Source of the DNA: Selaginella tamariscina
Lineage: Eukaryota > Streptophyta > Lycopodiopsida > Selaginellales > Selaginellaceae
Direction: 5' to 3'
Assembly: GCA_003024785.1 (NCBI GenBank)
Contig: PUQB01000147.1
Coordinates: forward strand, 221,501-285,500
Length of the DNA: 64,000 nt
Below, piece after piece: positions 1-12,260 of this stretch. The translations under genes and the position numbers were made by a program. The notes under the pieces were generated by a model. It had not been told where the DNA came from. It ran no database searches and was given only the letters and a program-made list of their open reading frames with translations. How positions within the stretch are numbered: the first letter of the stretch is position 1; the number at the start of each line of letters is the position of its first letter.

Positions 1-408
1 TTAAATAAAAGAGTATTTAATGCACATATTAAATACCGCCTTTTACACACATACATATATGCATGTGCCTTCGTTTGGATATGCAGGTGTATATCCATAA
101 ACAATCGCATATAAACTGTGCATACATACATACATACACATTTGTCTTCATGTACTGGAAATAAGCATCCAGAAGGAATTTTATAAGAAAATGGATATTG
201 TTTTGGAAGGAATTTCATAAGAAAGTAGCTTATACAAAATGGATATTATCAGGACCCTCTCCAAATATTTTCATCATCTCCTATGTGTGTGTGGATGTGT
301 TATATATGTATATGTGTGTGTTTCTCTCTTTCTCTCTCTTTATATATATGTACACTTCAAAATAATATCTTATTGTTATACGAAACATTGCAAGTTGCAA
401 CTTCTCTT
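1..408 (-). repeat. 3' flank of SDR copy A, shared with the inverted copy at 28.8-29.1 kb
   Basis: No gene is visible. The stretch is AT-rich with CATA, TG and CT short repeats. Read on the minus strand it lies downstream of the SDR gene at 409-1400. It matches 28771-29100 on the plus strand almost block by block: a GA-rich run, the phrase around GAGAGGGTCCTGATAATATC, a segment ending in GGATATACACCTGCATAT, and a block ending in ATTTAATATGTGCAT. The similarity runs straight on from the gene's 3' end, so gene end and flank were duplicated as one unit. Confidence 0.75.
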
Positions 409-1400
409 TTAGAATTCACGTTGGAACCGTTGGTAAAGGTCTGTAAGCCCTTGGTGAAGAGGAACAGACTTGTTAAATCTACCATCCAGATGTACAGGCG
501 GTTTAAATGCATCCTTCCTGTACCTGCGTAGGTTTGGCACAAACCTGAACTGCACAGTCTTGTTCATAATAGATCCCATCTCCCTCGCAAGCTGCTCACG
601 ATTGTGCACCGGATGTCCCACCCCCACATCGATCACTCTCACCTTCTCTTCTTGCCTGTCGTGAGCACACGCACTACAAAGTCCACAAAGTCATCCACAT
701 GTACATATTCAAGCCGCAACTCCATTTCGCAGAAAATAACTACTCCTTGGCCCTTTTCTATATTGATCATGTCATAAAAGAAAGGCATGTCCTTCCTGCT
801 GTAATCTCCATATACAATAGACAAGCGTAACATACTCACATGTAGTAGCTGAGAGTCATCGGATAAGCTGTGGAATAGACTTCTTGCAGTCGTTTCTCCG
901 GAGTACTGGGATGTCTCAAAACCAAAATAGGGTGACACCCACACCAATTCCTCCACGTTAAATTCGGTACACAGATCAAAAGTCTGCTGGGTTAAACGTG
1001 TGTTCAGCTCGGCATTCATCGGGCCTTCCCTCTGCACCAGGTGCACCACCGTTTGGAAATCATGCTCCTTAAACAATTGTTTCATGGTATCTGTCTCTAG
1101 GAGATCTGCCTCTATCAATTGCACATTGGTATCCCTGTGTAAAACTGCAGCTCTCCTCTTCTGCATTTCGAGTTCGAGCTGATTTTTACCTCCTTTAAAA
1201 CTGTCAATTGCAACAACGGACCATCCATCCAAAGCCAAGCGCGTGCACAAATGAAAACCTAAAAACCCAGCCCCGCCGAATACAATTGCAGATTTATTCT
1301 GCCTCTTCTGTAGTGTTGAAGAACAACTAGTAAGGTGAGACATATAACAGATTATAGTGCACCAACACAATAAAAGTCTCCAAAGATGTGTGTCGAACAT
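409..1400 (-). pseudogene. Extended SDR (NAD-dependent epimerase/dehydratase-like), copy A, frameshifted
   Basis: Extended short-chain dehydrogenase/reductase of the epimerase/dehydratase or 3-beta-HSD type, a Rossmann enzyme class acting on nucleotide sugars or sterols; the substrate is unknown. From the Met at 1400, a short hydrophobic stretch (LWRLLLCWCTIICY) precedes the dinucleotide-binding loop GGAGFLG near residue 42. Further on come the DxFKGG turn after strand 2, the RLSIVYGDY segment and YVHVDDF near residue 235. The first frame stops after TTGKKRR (stop at 639-641). The last 75 residues (VIDVGVGHPVHNREQL onward) continue in another frame at 409-642, and alignment with the intact copy at 33489-34631 shows a one-base indel there. 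The N-terminus differs from the intact copy: the proline-rich stem is missing, and the sequence just before the homologous part (AACACTACAG) could be an old splice acceptor. The family's active-site Lys of YxxxK is absent (YSGETT). Probably a pseudogene, or an assembly error in a live gene. Confidence 0.8.
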
Positions 1401-1449
1401 AGGATGAGTCCGTTCTTAAAAGCTAATTAGGGTTTGTCAAAAATCCTTT

Positions 1450-1719
1450 TGTAACCTTAAAGATTTTGGAATATTCTTTATTCTTAGAATTTTAATGTTA
1501 AACTGCTTTGTTAAATACTCAAACTTAATTATTCATATATTAAATTTTGATATTACTAATAATTTTCTTTTTCTTTCAAATTTGTTAATAATGTTAATTT
1601 CTTCCTGTGGATGAGAAACTTTAATGAGATAGTTTAACTTCTATTTATCTTGGAATTATGTATATGAATAGATGAATGTAGAAGTTTTAGAGAATGTTGT
1701 GTATACACACACACACTTG

Positions 1720-1750
<31 letters not shown>

Positions 1751-2600
1751 TGTGTATAAATGCAAAACAAGTAAATGGGTTGTGAGCAAAGAAGAATTCC
1801 TGTACCAATCATCTTAATGCAATCGCAAGTTCCTATTTATTTATTTTGTTTTTATCAGACTGGTATATTAAACTTCTAACGTCTTTTTTTAACTATGTAA
1901 CATTTATATTTTAAACTAGCAATAGTTTATTTAAGTTTTATTGAAAAGAAACTATTCTTAATTTTAAACAAAAATATTATTAACAAATCTAAAAACATAT
2001 AATAAATTGCTCATTACGTCAAACTATTTATTCATGTCATAAACGGGTGGAGTTATGGCTTGAGAAACAAAGAATGCAAGAGGGGGGTTTTGCATAGTTT
2101 TTACATGTAATTTGTAAATGTTTATTAAAAGACTTTATTAAAAATCCATTTTCACATATTAAAAATCCTAAAAGAAATATTATTTATATTTAATATAATA
2201 CATTAATCAATTTACTTTAGCTTGTTTATAATGATAAAAGCTTATCCAAATCTATTTATATGAGTTTTAATACTAATCACTATTAAATTCTTATTATAAT
2301 ATATATTACTTTTGTCTTGTGACATATGAAATCTTTCTTTTAAAAATTTATAGTTACATATAAATTAAAAATCAATTACACATGTACAGTACATTCAAAT
2401 GGTCTTTGAGTGATGTTCTAATTAGACTGGTTTAAACTCACTTTATATTTATTATATTAGGAATCCTTGTTAGTGATTAATAATAAAAAAAAATTTGATC
2501 AGCTTTTTACAATGCTTTATATTGTGTTAATTAAACATGCTTGTTGAATGAAAGTTCCACATTTCTCTCTCTCACACAACACTTATGTTTATAAATATCA
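1450..2600 (+). repeat. Spacer block with an inverted homologue at about 36.08-37.22 kb
   Basis: Read on the plus strand, this block aligns over about 1.1 kb with the reverse complement of 36080-37215. Shared landmarks in the same order include GTTAATAATGTTAATTTC, GTGGATGAGAAACTTTA, TGTACCAATCATCTGAATGCA (one difference), a block around TCAAACTATTTATTCATGT, GTTTATTAAAAG, TACTAATCACTATTA and ACACATGTACA. Small indels and different TA/TG microsatellite lengths separate the copies, so the duplication is not recent. Both copies lie upstream of an SDR gene, but in opposite orientation relative to it. Confidence 0.8.
1719..1747. repeat. (TA)n microsatellite
   Basis: Uninterrupted TA dinucleotide run preceded by a short CA run. 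A TA run of different length occurs at the matching place in the homologous block near 36.95 kb. Confidence 0.9.
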
Positions 2601-3039
2601 CTATCTATATACCAAATTATTCTTATTATAATCGCATTTATATTATTACATAATTTATATACATATAACATATTTAAAAATATATATGTTTATGTTAAAA
2701 GAAACGATGTTATATAGACACGACACACGACTGTGTATACTGATTGAAGTTCTTATATATACATATGGATTAGTTAAGAATAAATAACAAACATTTATTA
2801 AAAATATATTAATCAGACGTATTACAAACATTTTTTAATCTATTTTACTTTTTGAAATGTTAAATATTTATCCTCATATGCTGTGTGAATAATTTATTAA
2901 AAATATAATTAAAAAAGAATGAACATAATTTAAAAAGATTACTTATGCAGAACCACAAACTTTCTGACAAAGTTTGTCAATAAGTTTTTTTATTAGAAAC
3001 AGAAATAGGAACTTAATTAAGAGTTTATAATAAATAAAG

Positions 3040-5220
3040 TCACATATGTTTTTCTGATATTTTCTTAAAATTTATTTTATATAATAAGTATGTAAGGTCC
3101 GAGTGATTCTCAACCTTTTTTTCACAAAATCCCACGAGCACATCGTGCCTTGTATCCCACCTAACAGCTTGTTTGATTGTTGTCTCGTCCTCACTAGCAG
3201 AGGTAGGGACACTCTCAAGAGTAAGTTGCAATCTTTGCATTTTCAGTCGATAAATTTGAGAAAGCGACTGAAAGTTCTCCTCCTTGATACCTATAAATTT
3301 TTTAAAAAAAAACAATAAATAATTAATATTTTAAAAAATGTAAAATACTTTAAATATTACCTATTTTGTATTTAAAAGTCTGCCTCAAAGGTAGCTTTGT
3401 AGTTGAGATATCTAGACCTTTGATGTTGATTTTCAGAAAGTTATGCATTCAATCTCCACCCAGATCTTGATTGTCGTCTTGTGATATTGAAAGCCTTTCT
3501 CTCGGTTCATGTTTTGAGCAATATCCAGCATCAAGTTCCATACAATCTCCTCTCCCTCAAACTTTCCATACTTGTGAGCTTTGACGACAATGTCTCGGCA
3601 AAACTTCTTCATGTCCTTCCGGCTTCTGCACAACTGATTCTCTCAAGGAGTCCCTCAAATTATTGCATCGAACGGAAAGAGCCAAATTTCTTGCAAGAAA
3701 AAAACATGTCTCTATGTAAATCTCTATTCTGGGAGCTAACAACTCGATTTTCTCCAGCCTTTCATTAGATCATTCCTCATCCCGTGCACAGCTCCTTGTT
3801 CTCCTCTTATGACTTTAATCTGGAATTCCTATATGGTCATGCTCGGAAATCAAGCAAACTAGGGAGCACATGGAGCACTATGTTCTAGAGAAGACTGTTC
3901 GAGCACACTCCGTGTGCATAAAAGTTCCTCGCACCTCCCTGCCCATTCTCAGCATTGAAAACTACTTCGTAGTGCGGCTTAGAATACCATTTGTGGCCTC
4001 GTTTCAAGTCTTTTAGTTGTTCTATTAAATCTACACTCACATACCGTAGACATGTTTTTTTTGCTAATAATCATGGCAAACTTTATTCAAACTTATCACA
4101 TATCACTGACAAATTTTTAGAAAGTGTTTTTCATAATATTCTCACTTACTTTGGCTGCTGCAACTTGAACTTAACGGTGTTGCATGGGACAATGACCCTC
4201 TTGCATTTCCTAAAAAAAACAAATAGAGAATTTAGTCTTAAAACAAAGGAAGAAAATAATATTACTTTATCTTTCACCACAAAGGATAATAAGTACCTTT
4301 GGTTTGGAACGGATGCTTCGTTCTTGCTTTGTTTCTTGCTCGGTCGACCAGCCTCGTTGTGGTTATTGAAATGATATGATGAGCCAAGTTGTTCTCAAGG
4401 CTGCCTTTTAAAAACATCCGGATGAGCTTCCCACACAGCTCACATTCTATGCAGATGGTATTCTTGTTGGTGAAACCATGCACACTTGGCTCGTATATCT
4501 TGAACTTCACTCTTGACTTGGTTTCAAATTTCTCCACAATGTCTGCTCAACACTGGCTTGAGTTCTTCCCTGTCAGCTTTGTCATGAGCTTGCTCCAGTG
4601 GGGGTTGCAACCTGGAGTTCTTCTCCCTCTCCTCCAAACTCTATTGACTCCAGCTCTAAGTCCATGCCTTTTCTCTTTTTTAAATTCCCCTCATGCTTCT
4701 CTCAAGTGCAATGTCTTGCCACAAAGTTGTAGCATGTGTCCTTCAAGTCCTTTCCCATAAACCTTACACTCATGGCAGAAACTCCAAAAACTGCTTCACC
4801 ATTTTTATCGTAAGAAATGAGTTCAAACCGATCATTTCTCCCCTCTGCCTTCAGCTTTTTCTTGTTGAGCTGGAACAATTTCTTCCACTCATGGATGAGT
4901 TTCAGAGTTGCCAGCTTGGAGTGCAAGTCGACATGAAAAAACTCTCCCATTTCCTCCAAGGTATCTGTCTCTATAGCAACAACACTCTCAACTCCCAAGT
5001 CCCTTGTTGCCGGCCCTATTGTAGCTTGTAGCTGCTCCACCGCACAAGGACCTCATCACGACAAGAATAGTGCTCATGCTTCTCAGTGATGGAGACATTC
5101 GCTAGACCCAAAGATACCCAACGATTACCAATCAAACCTGGTAATTCGTCCTTGTTGATCTCTTTATGGATTTGGGTGTAAATTGAATTGGCTAAACTTA
5201 TGACGAATCCAACCACAACT
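3040..5220 (-). pseudogene. Decayed multi-exon gene of unknown family
   Basis: I do not recognise the family. The minus strand holds a chain of protein-like pieces with credible introns. The start is near 5216 (LPGLIGNRWVSLGLANVS); a frame change near 5030 leads into a charged helical stretch (HEWKKLFQLNKKKLKAEGR). In-frame TGA stops occur near 4703 and 4545. A C-x2-C ... H/H finger-like segment (CIECELCGKLIR, then NNLAHHI) is followed after a frame change by an AT-hook-like GRPSKKQSK. Good GT-AG introns are seen at 4296-4210, 4149-4022 and 3360-3291. Later exons carry LKRGHKWYSKPHYEVVFNAE, KKFCRDIVVKAHKYGKFEGE and RWDTRHDVLVGFCEKK. The finger plus AT hook suggests DNA binding (inference). 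With at least two stops and three frame changes, this is a dead copy, of either a host gene or a transposon-borne gene. Confidence 0.6.
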
Positions 5221-7419
5221 CGTCTCTCATTTTAGGGACTCCTCCTAGGTAAGCCGTAATTGTACGGCTTATTTCAAAATCTAATAAACCCCTCCCCAGA
5301 ACGTTAACGTTCGAACTAGGTAAAAGAAACCACGATCATGGTAAATACGGCTTCCTACGAGTGACCCCCCGGGTTAGCTATATTCATTGTTCCTTATCAC
5401 AAACGATTAGATATTTGCATAAGTTCATTGATACATATACAGTGTCTTATGTGCAACCATTGTATATATATATATATATGAAAACATTGTTATATTAAAC
5501 CAGACCAGAACTAACGATTAACTTGGCCTTTGCTACTCTGCACAAACTGTTGTGTGAATTCCGCTCCACTGAATACATGTCTTGCCGTACTTCTTAAGTT
5601 GGTCCACTCTGCGGTGAATGTCCTCCCAGTCTTCCGTACTTCCCAGGAGAGTCACGTACAGAATCCCACAGGCCAGTGTGCATGTCCTCCCAGTCTTCCG
5701 TACTGCCCATGAGAGTCATGTACGGAATCCCACAGGCCAGGTTCAGATGTCTCCCAGTCGAACAAGCCACGAGTTTATAGTGTATATGAAATAAATATTT
5801 ATACATATATATGTATATGAATGCTTAATATTCTTCACAGTAAAAATTTTATTTTCAAAATAATTTATATAGCTTTTATGTATATAAATAGTTTGTTTTT
5901 ATCATTTTGAAGAAGTCACATGGTGTACAAACACCTCTCTCACACACATAATTAAAAAAAAAAAAAAAAGCGCACGCACACAGAGTCGTTTATAATCATG
6001 TTGCATAATAAATTAAATCACATAATATAAAGATTTAACATTAATTTCCTTTTCATTAAAAAAACTCTTTTAGATAAATTTAATATATAAAAAAGACAAT
6101 TAGAAAAATTACTTATATAAAATAATTTATTTTTTTAATGTGAATATTTAACAGTTATATAATGGAAAGAACAGATAAATGAAATAGAAGATATTAAGAT
6201 GGGACAGATATGTGTCATACTTTTAAGACATTATTTATTAATATAATTATTTCACTTGGGTACTTTCAGGAATACAATAGAATGAGTTAAAATTATTTAA
6301 AATCATGGATCCAGAATGAGTGTGAGATAAAATAATACCTAGATCATTAGCTCTTTGTTTTATTTCAAATAAATCATCTATTGTATTTAGAAATAATATG
6401 AACATGTGTGTGTATTAGTTACCAAAAAACTTGTATTTATGTACACACTTAAAATAATATATAAAAATTAAATTAATTAAGAAGTAAAGTAAGTGAATTA
6501 AAAATATTAAAACTTGTGAAGACAGAAGTTAAATTTTAAATACATATAGAATTTTTCATAGATAATACTTTAATATTTTAATATATAACTTATTGATTTA
6601 TATAATCTATATAAATATATAATATTTAAATTTAAAACGTAAGTGTAAATTTAATTTAAAAAATATTAATCTTAATTATTGATCTAAATTTTCAAAGTCC
6701 TAATATTTAATAAAATAATATATAATATATAATATATAGTTTTTCTTTATCCTAACTACCATTTTGAAAAAAAAATACTTTCATAATAGATAAACATATA
6801 AAACTTATAGAGCACAAGGTTCAACATCTTGGTGTTATCGCATATACTCTCTGCCTAGTTAAATGTTTGTCCTCTCTCCCAAGAGATTCTGCATGAAGCT
6901 CCTTCACTTCTACACACGCACGCATGCAAGTTGATAAAATATATACTTTGAAACTTTTTATACAAGTCATGACAAGATATATATCAACTTCTAAGAAAAA
7001 GATACTGGAATCTAAAATCTAAAATCGAACGGCAAAAAGAAGTTTCTCGAACTTAAGAATCTAGACGCCTTTGCCGGAAAGATTCCTGAATAACTGCCAC
7101 CTGTGAGCTGGAAGATGCTGGAATCATCCATCGTGTCATGGCCGTTTGCCTCTTACGCCTATTCCCACGGACGCTCGTACGTAGTCGTGTACAGATGGCT
7201 TCAACTGTTGGTGTACATTCTCTGCTGTATATCTTAACCTGTATTTACATATTACTTATAAACATCTCTCATCATATATATTATATATATATTAATTATC
7301 AGTGGTGAGGATCTTGACCTGCAGCTAAGTGCAAACATTGTCAATGGCTCTTGGTCATAGCATATTTAGTTTGCTCCATTGTTAGTTTTAAGTTTGGATC
7401 GGCTATGAAAAGTTGGTTT
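5221..7419. other. Spacer, no gene seen
   Basis: 5221-5450 is moderately GC-rich and contains the palindrome GAACGTTAACGTTC, with no coding signal. 5618-5744 holds a two-copy tandem repeat. 5800-6900 is very AT-rich with poly-A and TA runs. 7000-7300 is a mixed-composition stretch that could be the worn 5' part of the following gypsy element, but I cannot identify an LTR or primer-binding site in it. Confidence 0.5.
5618..5744. repeat. Tandem repeat, 2 x about 64 bp
   Basis: Two adjacent units begin with ATGTCCTCCCAGTCTTCCGT at 5618 and 5682 and end in AATCCCACAGGCCAG. They differ by a few substitutions. Partial related words (CTTGCCGTACTTC, TCTCCCAGTC) flank the pair on both sides, so the array was probably longer. 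Confidence 0.85.
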
Positions 7420-9600
7420 GAAATTGAAGTTGTTTAAGTGTGTGTTTGAATCTAAGGACACCACTTATCTGGGTTATCACATTTCACGTAAAGGTTTGCA
7501 AGTTGACCTAATAAACTTGTTGTGGTTTTGAAGTTCCCTACACCGAAGTGTGTGAATAATGTGCAATACTTTCTTGGCAAGGTACAATATTTGGGTCGTT
7601 TTGTAGATATCTTTTAAATCATACTGCACCATTGCTGATATTTTGAAGTTGTGAATGACTTCTTTGCTTGGTCTAAATCACAATAAGCATTTGCAGATCT
7701 CAAAGAACTGTTGACGACTTCTCTAGTTTTGGCGTATCCTAATTACACTCGTCCTTTCATCCTGCATATATATGCTTCTGACATTGGTCTTAGAGGCATA
7801 TTAATGAGAGTGTCCCTGGCCAATAACTTCCATTGCGTACATCAGTTGTACGTTGCAACCAACAAAGGTGAACTACTCCATGACAGAAAAGAAGTGTCTA
7901 GTAGCAGTTTAAGGTTTTAAGAAGCTCCATGCCTACTTACATAGTTCTTGGATGCTGTTGGAAGGTGATCATGTAGCAATCACTTTTGTTGAAGCGAAAG
8001 AATTTGATTGGTTGTATTGTTCGGTGGGCCTTGAAGCTTCAAATTTACGATTTTAGATTGTTCATCGCCCAAGAAGTTCCATGGTTAATGCTGATGCTCT
8101 TTCTCAAGCTCCTTTCCACCTTCTCTCTCTTCTTCTGCCCCTGAGGAGCCAATTGTTTCAGCATTAGTGGACTTTTTGGATGAAGATTTCGTACCATCAG
8201 TAATTGCATGCTTGACGTTCATGTCCGCAAAATGCAGAATTAATTTGCCATCTTTAAATGAGGTTTAAGAAGGTCAAAAGGTTGAGTCGTGGATTTCGAA
8301 GACTTCGTGATGGTTTGAAAATCCTACATCACTTGCTGATGACTTGCCTTTCAGGCATCTACATTCATAATATCACTTTCATGACAACCTTCTTTATTTT
8401 GTGAGAACTAATCCAAATGATCATTTGCGATTGGTAGTGCCTTTGGTCTTTGTTCCACACTTATCATGACTCTCATGTTCTCGACGGGCACATGGGACAT
8501 CATCATGTGATGGAGAAGCTACACATATCTTTCTATTGGCCAGAGTTGCGAGGAGATATGATTCGGTATGTGCGTAGTTGTGTGTGGTGCCAAGCTTGCA
8601 ATACTCCCTCATGTACTTCGGAAGAACGGTTGAAGTCAATTGTAGTTTCTCATCTGTTTGAGTTAGTGGCGTTTGATCTAATGGGACCTTCTTCACGGTC
8701 GACTGCTGGGAACGAGTATGTTATTATTGTTTCTGACTACCTAACTCGTTGGGTAGAAGTTGATTCTCTTGCAAGTGCGACTACTTATGCTGTTGGTTAG
8801 TTTCTCTTTAATCGGGTTGTGTTTCAGCATTCTTGTCCGGAGCAAATTCTCTCAGACAATGGTCCTGCATTTATGACCAAGGCATTTCATGTTTTAACGT
8901 CTCGATTAGGGATATGCCACACTTTCACAAGTGCTTATCATCCTCAAACAGATGGTTTGGTGGAACGGCTCGTTAGAACCTTCAAGGGAATGATCACGAA
9001 ATATGTGAACTTTCAACATTCGGATTGGGATGGTTATCTGATGTCTCTCTGATATGCTTATGTCACTGGAGTACAAAGTTCCGTTGGTACTTCCCCATAT
9101 AAGCTCTTCTATGGTTCCCGATGTTGCCGACATAGTTGGGTCTGCCTTCTCGATTACCACGAGCTGCTAATGCTAGGTCATGGGATCGGTATCTGACAAG
9201 CATTCTTCCATTGGTTCGTGTGGAGTCAACAGAACACTTGGTAGGACAACAACAACGCTACAACTCGCATCATCGTCCTCCTGCGGAGTACAAGATTGAT
9301 GAATTGGTGTTGGTTCATTTTCCCAAGCTTATAGTACATGGTTTAGTTAGGAGTCTCGTTCTTTAATGAAAAGGACCATATCGAGTGCTATGGCAAGTAG
9401 GGCCATAAGTTTATGAGGTTTGGCACGACATTCAACTCAATCCTCCGAAGATTGTACAAGTGCAACGGTTAAAGCATTTTGTACAATGGGAACAAGTTGT
9501 CTGCCTATAAATCCACCAATGCCTCTTCCTAATGTTCCTTTAGATCTGGGTTCATTTACCAGTGAACCCTAACCAGCTTACATCCTTTCAAGAGGAGGGG
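7420..9600 (+). pseudogene. Ty3/gypsy polyprotein remnant A (RT thumb, RNase H, integrase)
   Basis: 3' half of a Ty3/gypsy pol gene. It starts in the RT thumb (FESKDTTYLGYHISRKGLQVD near 7445-7510). An RNase H tether and RNase H part follows (7700-8100), with ASDIGLRGILMR and the VNADALS-like end. The integrase HHCC zinc module is at 8450-8620 (HVLDGHMGHHHVMEKL, then CVWCQAC). The catalytic-core segments are at 8650-9060, with the first Asp in VIIVSDYLTRW, the second in ILSDNGPAFM and the Glu in HPQTDGLVERLVRTF. Several stops and frame changes break the frame, and gag, protease and most of RT are missing. Right-hand boundary: a purine-rich tract (AGAGGAGGGG, 9591-9600) directly before the LTR. 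The element is dead; it is 5'-truncated or its 5' part has decayed beyond recognition. Confidence 0.8.
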
Positions 9601-9601
9601 A

Positions 9602-9794
9602 TGATGTAAGATCCATGTGTAGAGCTGCATGTGCACATACTATTATTAGTGTAGTGGGTTTTGATAGCCGTCGAATTCATTCCTGTATATAAGTTAAGGT
9701 TTTTGGACTAATGATATACACATTTTTATATTCTAAGCTCTCACATAAAGAAACCGAAGAATAAAGGATTTGTTGAAGTTTAGATACCACAACA
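9602..9794 (+). repeat. 3' LTR of gypsy remnant A
   Basis: It begins TGATGTAAGATCC right after the polypurine tract and contains a TATA-like TGTATATAAG near 9686. It ends near CACAACA. The 5' partner LTR is not seen in the window, so the length (about 193 bp) is an estimate. Confidence 0.5.
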
Positions 9795-9809
9795 AAGCTG
9801 AAGATCCCA

Positions 9810-12260
9810 GCAGTGTCTTAACGTCCTTGAACGCCTTTTAACACTTCTTGGACCACATGAACTGAGCTCCTTGTTTTAACAATCCTCGCAATGGGGCTGT
9901 CAAATCTAAGAACTACAGAACAAGCCTCGCTAGGTATGTCACCTTCCCCAAAAAACATTGCAACTCTGGCATTGACTTAGAAGCAGGAAATTCTTGTACA
10001 ACCAAGGTTTTCTCAAGATCCGGCTTCACACCCTTTGTCATGATGATGAATCTTAGGTACCTCAAGGAGGTACATCTGAACTTGCACTTCTGCTCTTTCA
10101 ACTTTAGCTCGTATTTGCACTAATCATTGCAGGACCCGCTCTAATTGTTGAAGGTGCTCCTCCCATATAACAGAGTGAATCAGAAGGTTGTCAATATACG
10201 CACATGCGAATTCTTCAAATCCCTCCAATAGCTCGTCCATCATCTATTGGAAGGTTGTTGGGGCCCTAACCAATCCAAATGGCATAACCGTAAATTTGTA
10301 CAAGTCGGATGGTGTTCAAAATGCTGTCTTTACTGCATTTTTAGGAGCCATAGGGATCTGCTAATAGCCGGAAGCCATGTCAAGGATAGTAAAGTACCAA
10401 TTGTTCCCCAATGCATCGACTAAATCATCCATCCTCGGTAGTGGATACGAATCTGGAATAGAAACATTATTCAATAGCCGGAAGTTGATAGTAAAATGTA
10501 CAGTCCCATCCAGCTTCAGAACTAGGTGTGGTTCTGCCGCTCACAGACTTCAGAACTTATGTATCACCTTCAACTTTAGCATCTCCCTCACACAACGATT
10601 TTGGATATCCTTCTCCTTTGGAGAACGTTGCCTGAGCCCCATCTTGATCGAGCGAGTTGTACTAGTTGGGATGTGATGCTGAGTAGTCAACAGGGGATTC
10701 ACAGCTTTTACAATGGGTTTGAATAGCTTTGGATACCTCGCCAGCAAGTCCTTGATGTTCTTGGCTCGTTGCTTTAGAGAAGGTTCTTCCTTAGGCATCA
10801 CGATGCCCTGCAATGTCGCTTCCATGCCATGCGGTGCATGTCCTATAGCCCGCAATGGGGGCCATCCTGGGATAGACAGCGTGCACGTCTCAAAATCACA
10901 TCTCGCCTTGACTGCACGGAGCCAATTGACACCCAGGATGATGTCATGGACTTGGCTCGGCATCACCCGTAACAAAGTATATATGATATCCTCCTAACAC
11001 CACAAGCATGTGTGCAATTCAATGTGATCGAGTAAAAGACTTTTTATTAACAAACACTAACTTCAAAGTTCGCTCGGCAGGTATTGTGTACAAGTGCAGG
11101 GACTTAGCTACCAATCAATTGATAGAAGATATACCAGATCTAGAGTCCATCATGACCAAAATAAAAGTTCTTTCTACCATGCTTAAGAACACAAATATAA
11201 AACGCTCGGTGTCTGGTAACTCAATCGAGACCCCTATGCCCACACAAACATGGAAGAACAAAGGTGCTTCGGGGAAGTGTTGACTATGTGCATGAGTCAA
11301 ATTCTTCAGAGGTGGTGCAATGTGCCTAGTGCATGGGTCCTCTGACACCCCATGCACAACTCCCCGTTTTCCTGTTGAGGAAACATCTAAACTTCTTCTG
11401 CAGTCTTGATGGGGGCTACTTGATGTCGATTTGCACATGCTTGTGTAACATGTCCCCAACCTCGACACTCGTAGCACTGAATTTTTTGCCCATGACCACA
11501 ACCACGATTAGCAAATTGGCCTTGGTCCCTTTTGCAGCCTGAGGACTTGTCCTCCATCTGGACAACACCCACTTCCATCGAAACAGGATTGGATGTCGAA
11601 GAAGTTCTAGGAACAAGTGCCAATTAAAGATACACACGTTGTGCTGTGCCCAACGAGTTCTCAAATCATTGTGCAATCCTCAAGGCTCCTCCATAGTCAA
11701 GGGACCAAATCCCTCCACCAAGCCAATCAAATCAAGGCGAAGAGCGGCCACAACAAGCCCAACATACACGTTTTGTCATGCTCGGATCTGCATGATTAAC
11801 CAAGTTTCAAAACTTGATCTTGAATCATTGAACAGTCTCTCCTGACACTTGCTTCAAGTCATGGAGCTCACGAAAAGAATCCTTGGGCTTACCAAAAGCT
11901 TGCTTGAATCGTTGGGACAAGATGTTCCAATCTTGCTGATCGAGAACGGGGACACCATTGTACCATTACAAAATAAATCCTTGCATACACATTGGGAACT
12001 CTTGCAACCATTGGGATTCAGACCATCCATGGTAATCAACAATCTCTTAAAAGTGTTTCCACCAATGGTACACGTTTGCTCCAACCTCCCCCTTGAAGTA
12101 CTATGGACGAACACGTGGATTTGAATCCAAAAGGTGTGGATTGACACTTTGCGGCATACTGGTATTTTGTTGCATACCTTTGTGAATTTTCCGTAGGAAA
12201 GAAGTCTGATTTGCCACGCTCAATTGTAGCGCATAAAACAACTAGAACCACCTTTCTTTG
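9810..12260 (-). pseudogene. Ty3/gypsy gag-pol remnant B (gag, zinc knuckle, protease, RT)
   Basis: Minus-strand 5' half of a gypsy element. Gag capsid-like sequence lies between about 12250 and 11640. A CCHC zinc knuckle (CYECRGWGHVTQAC) is near 11430-11480. The protease tail has the HDIILGVNWL signature near 10940. The RT start (PTSTTRSIKMGLRQRSPKEK region, 10620-10700) is followed by fingers/palm sequence to 10250 and a thumb with YLRFIIMTKGVKPDLEK near 10040. Stops and frame changes are frequent. The remnant ends near 9810, head-on against the LTR of remnant A, so RNase H and integrase are lost. No LTR is seen on the gag side. Confidence 0.75.

Larger units (their letters stand above)
1401..3039. 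other. AT-rich spacer, no gene seen
   Basis: Very AT-rich, with stops in every frame and no coding-like stretch. It contains a TA microsatellite (1719-1747) and a block (about 1450-2600) homologous to the reverse complement of about 36.08-37.22 kb, described separately. From 2600 to 3039 nothing is recognised. Confidence 0.6.

Noticed and set aside
283-531. Plus-strand frame starting MCVWMCYICICVCF as a membrane peptide
   Set aside because: It is read through TG/CT microsatellites and then antisense to the SDR 3' end.
639-652. AAG/GTGAGAG at the frame break of SDR copy A read as a splice donor
   Set aside because: The coding sequence continues immediately in another frame and aligns without a gap to the intact copy, so an indel explains it better than an intron.
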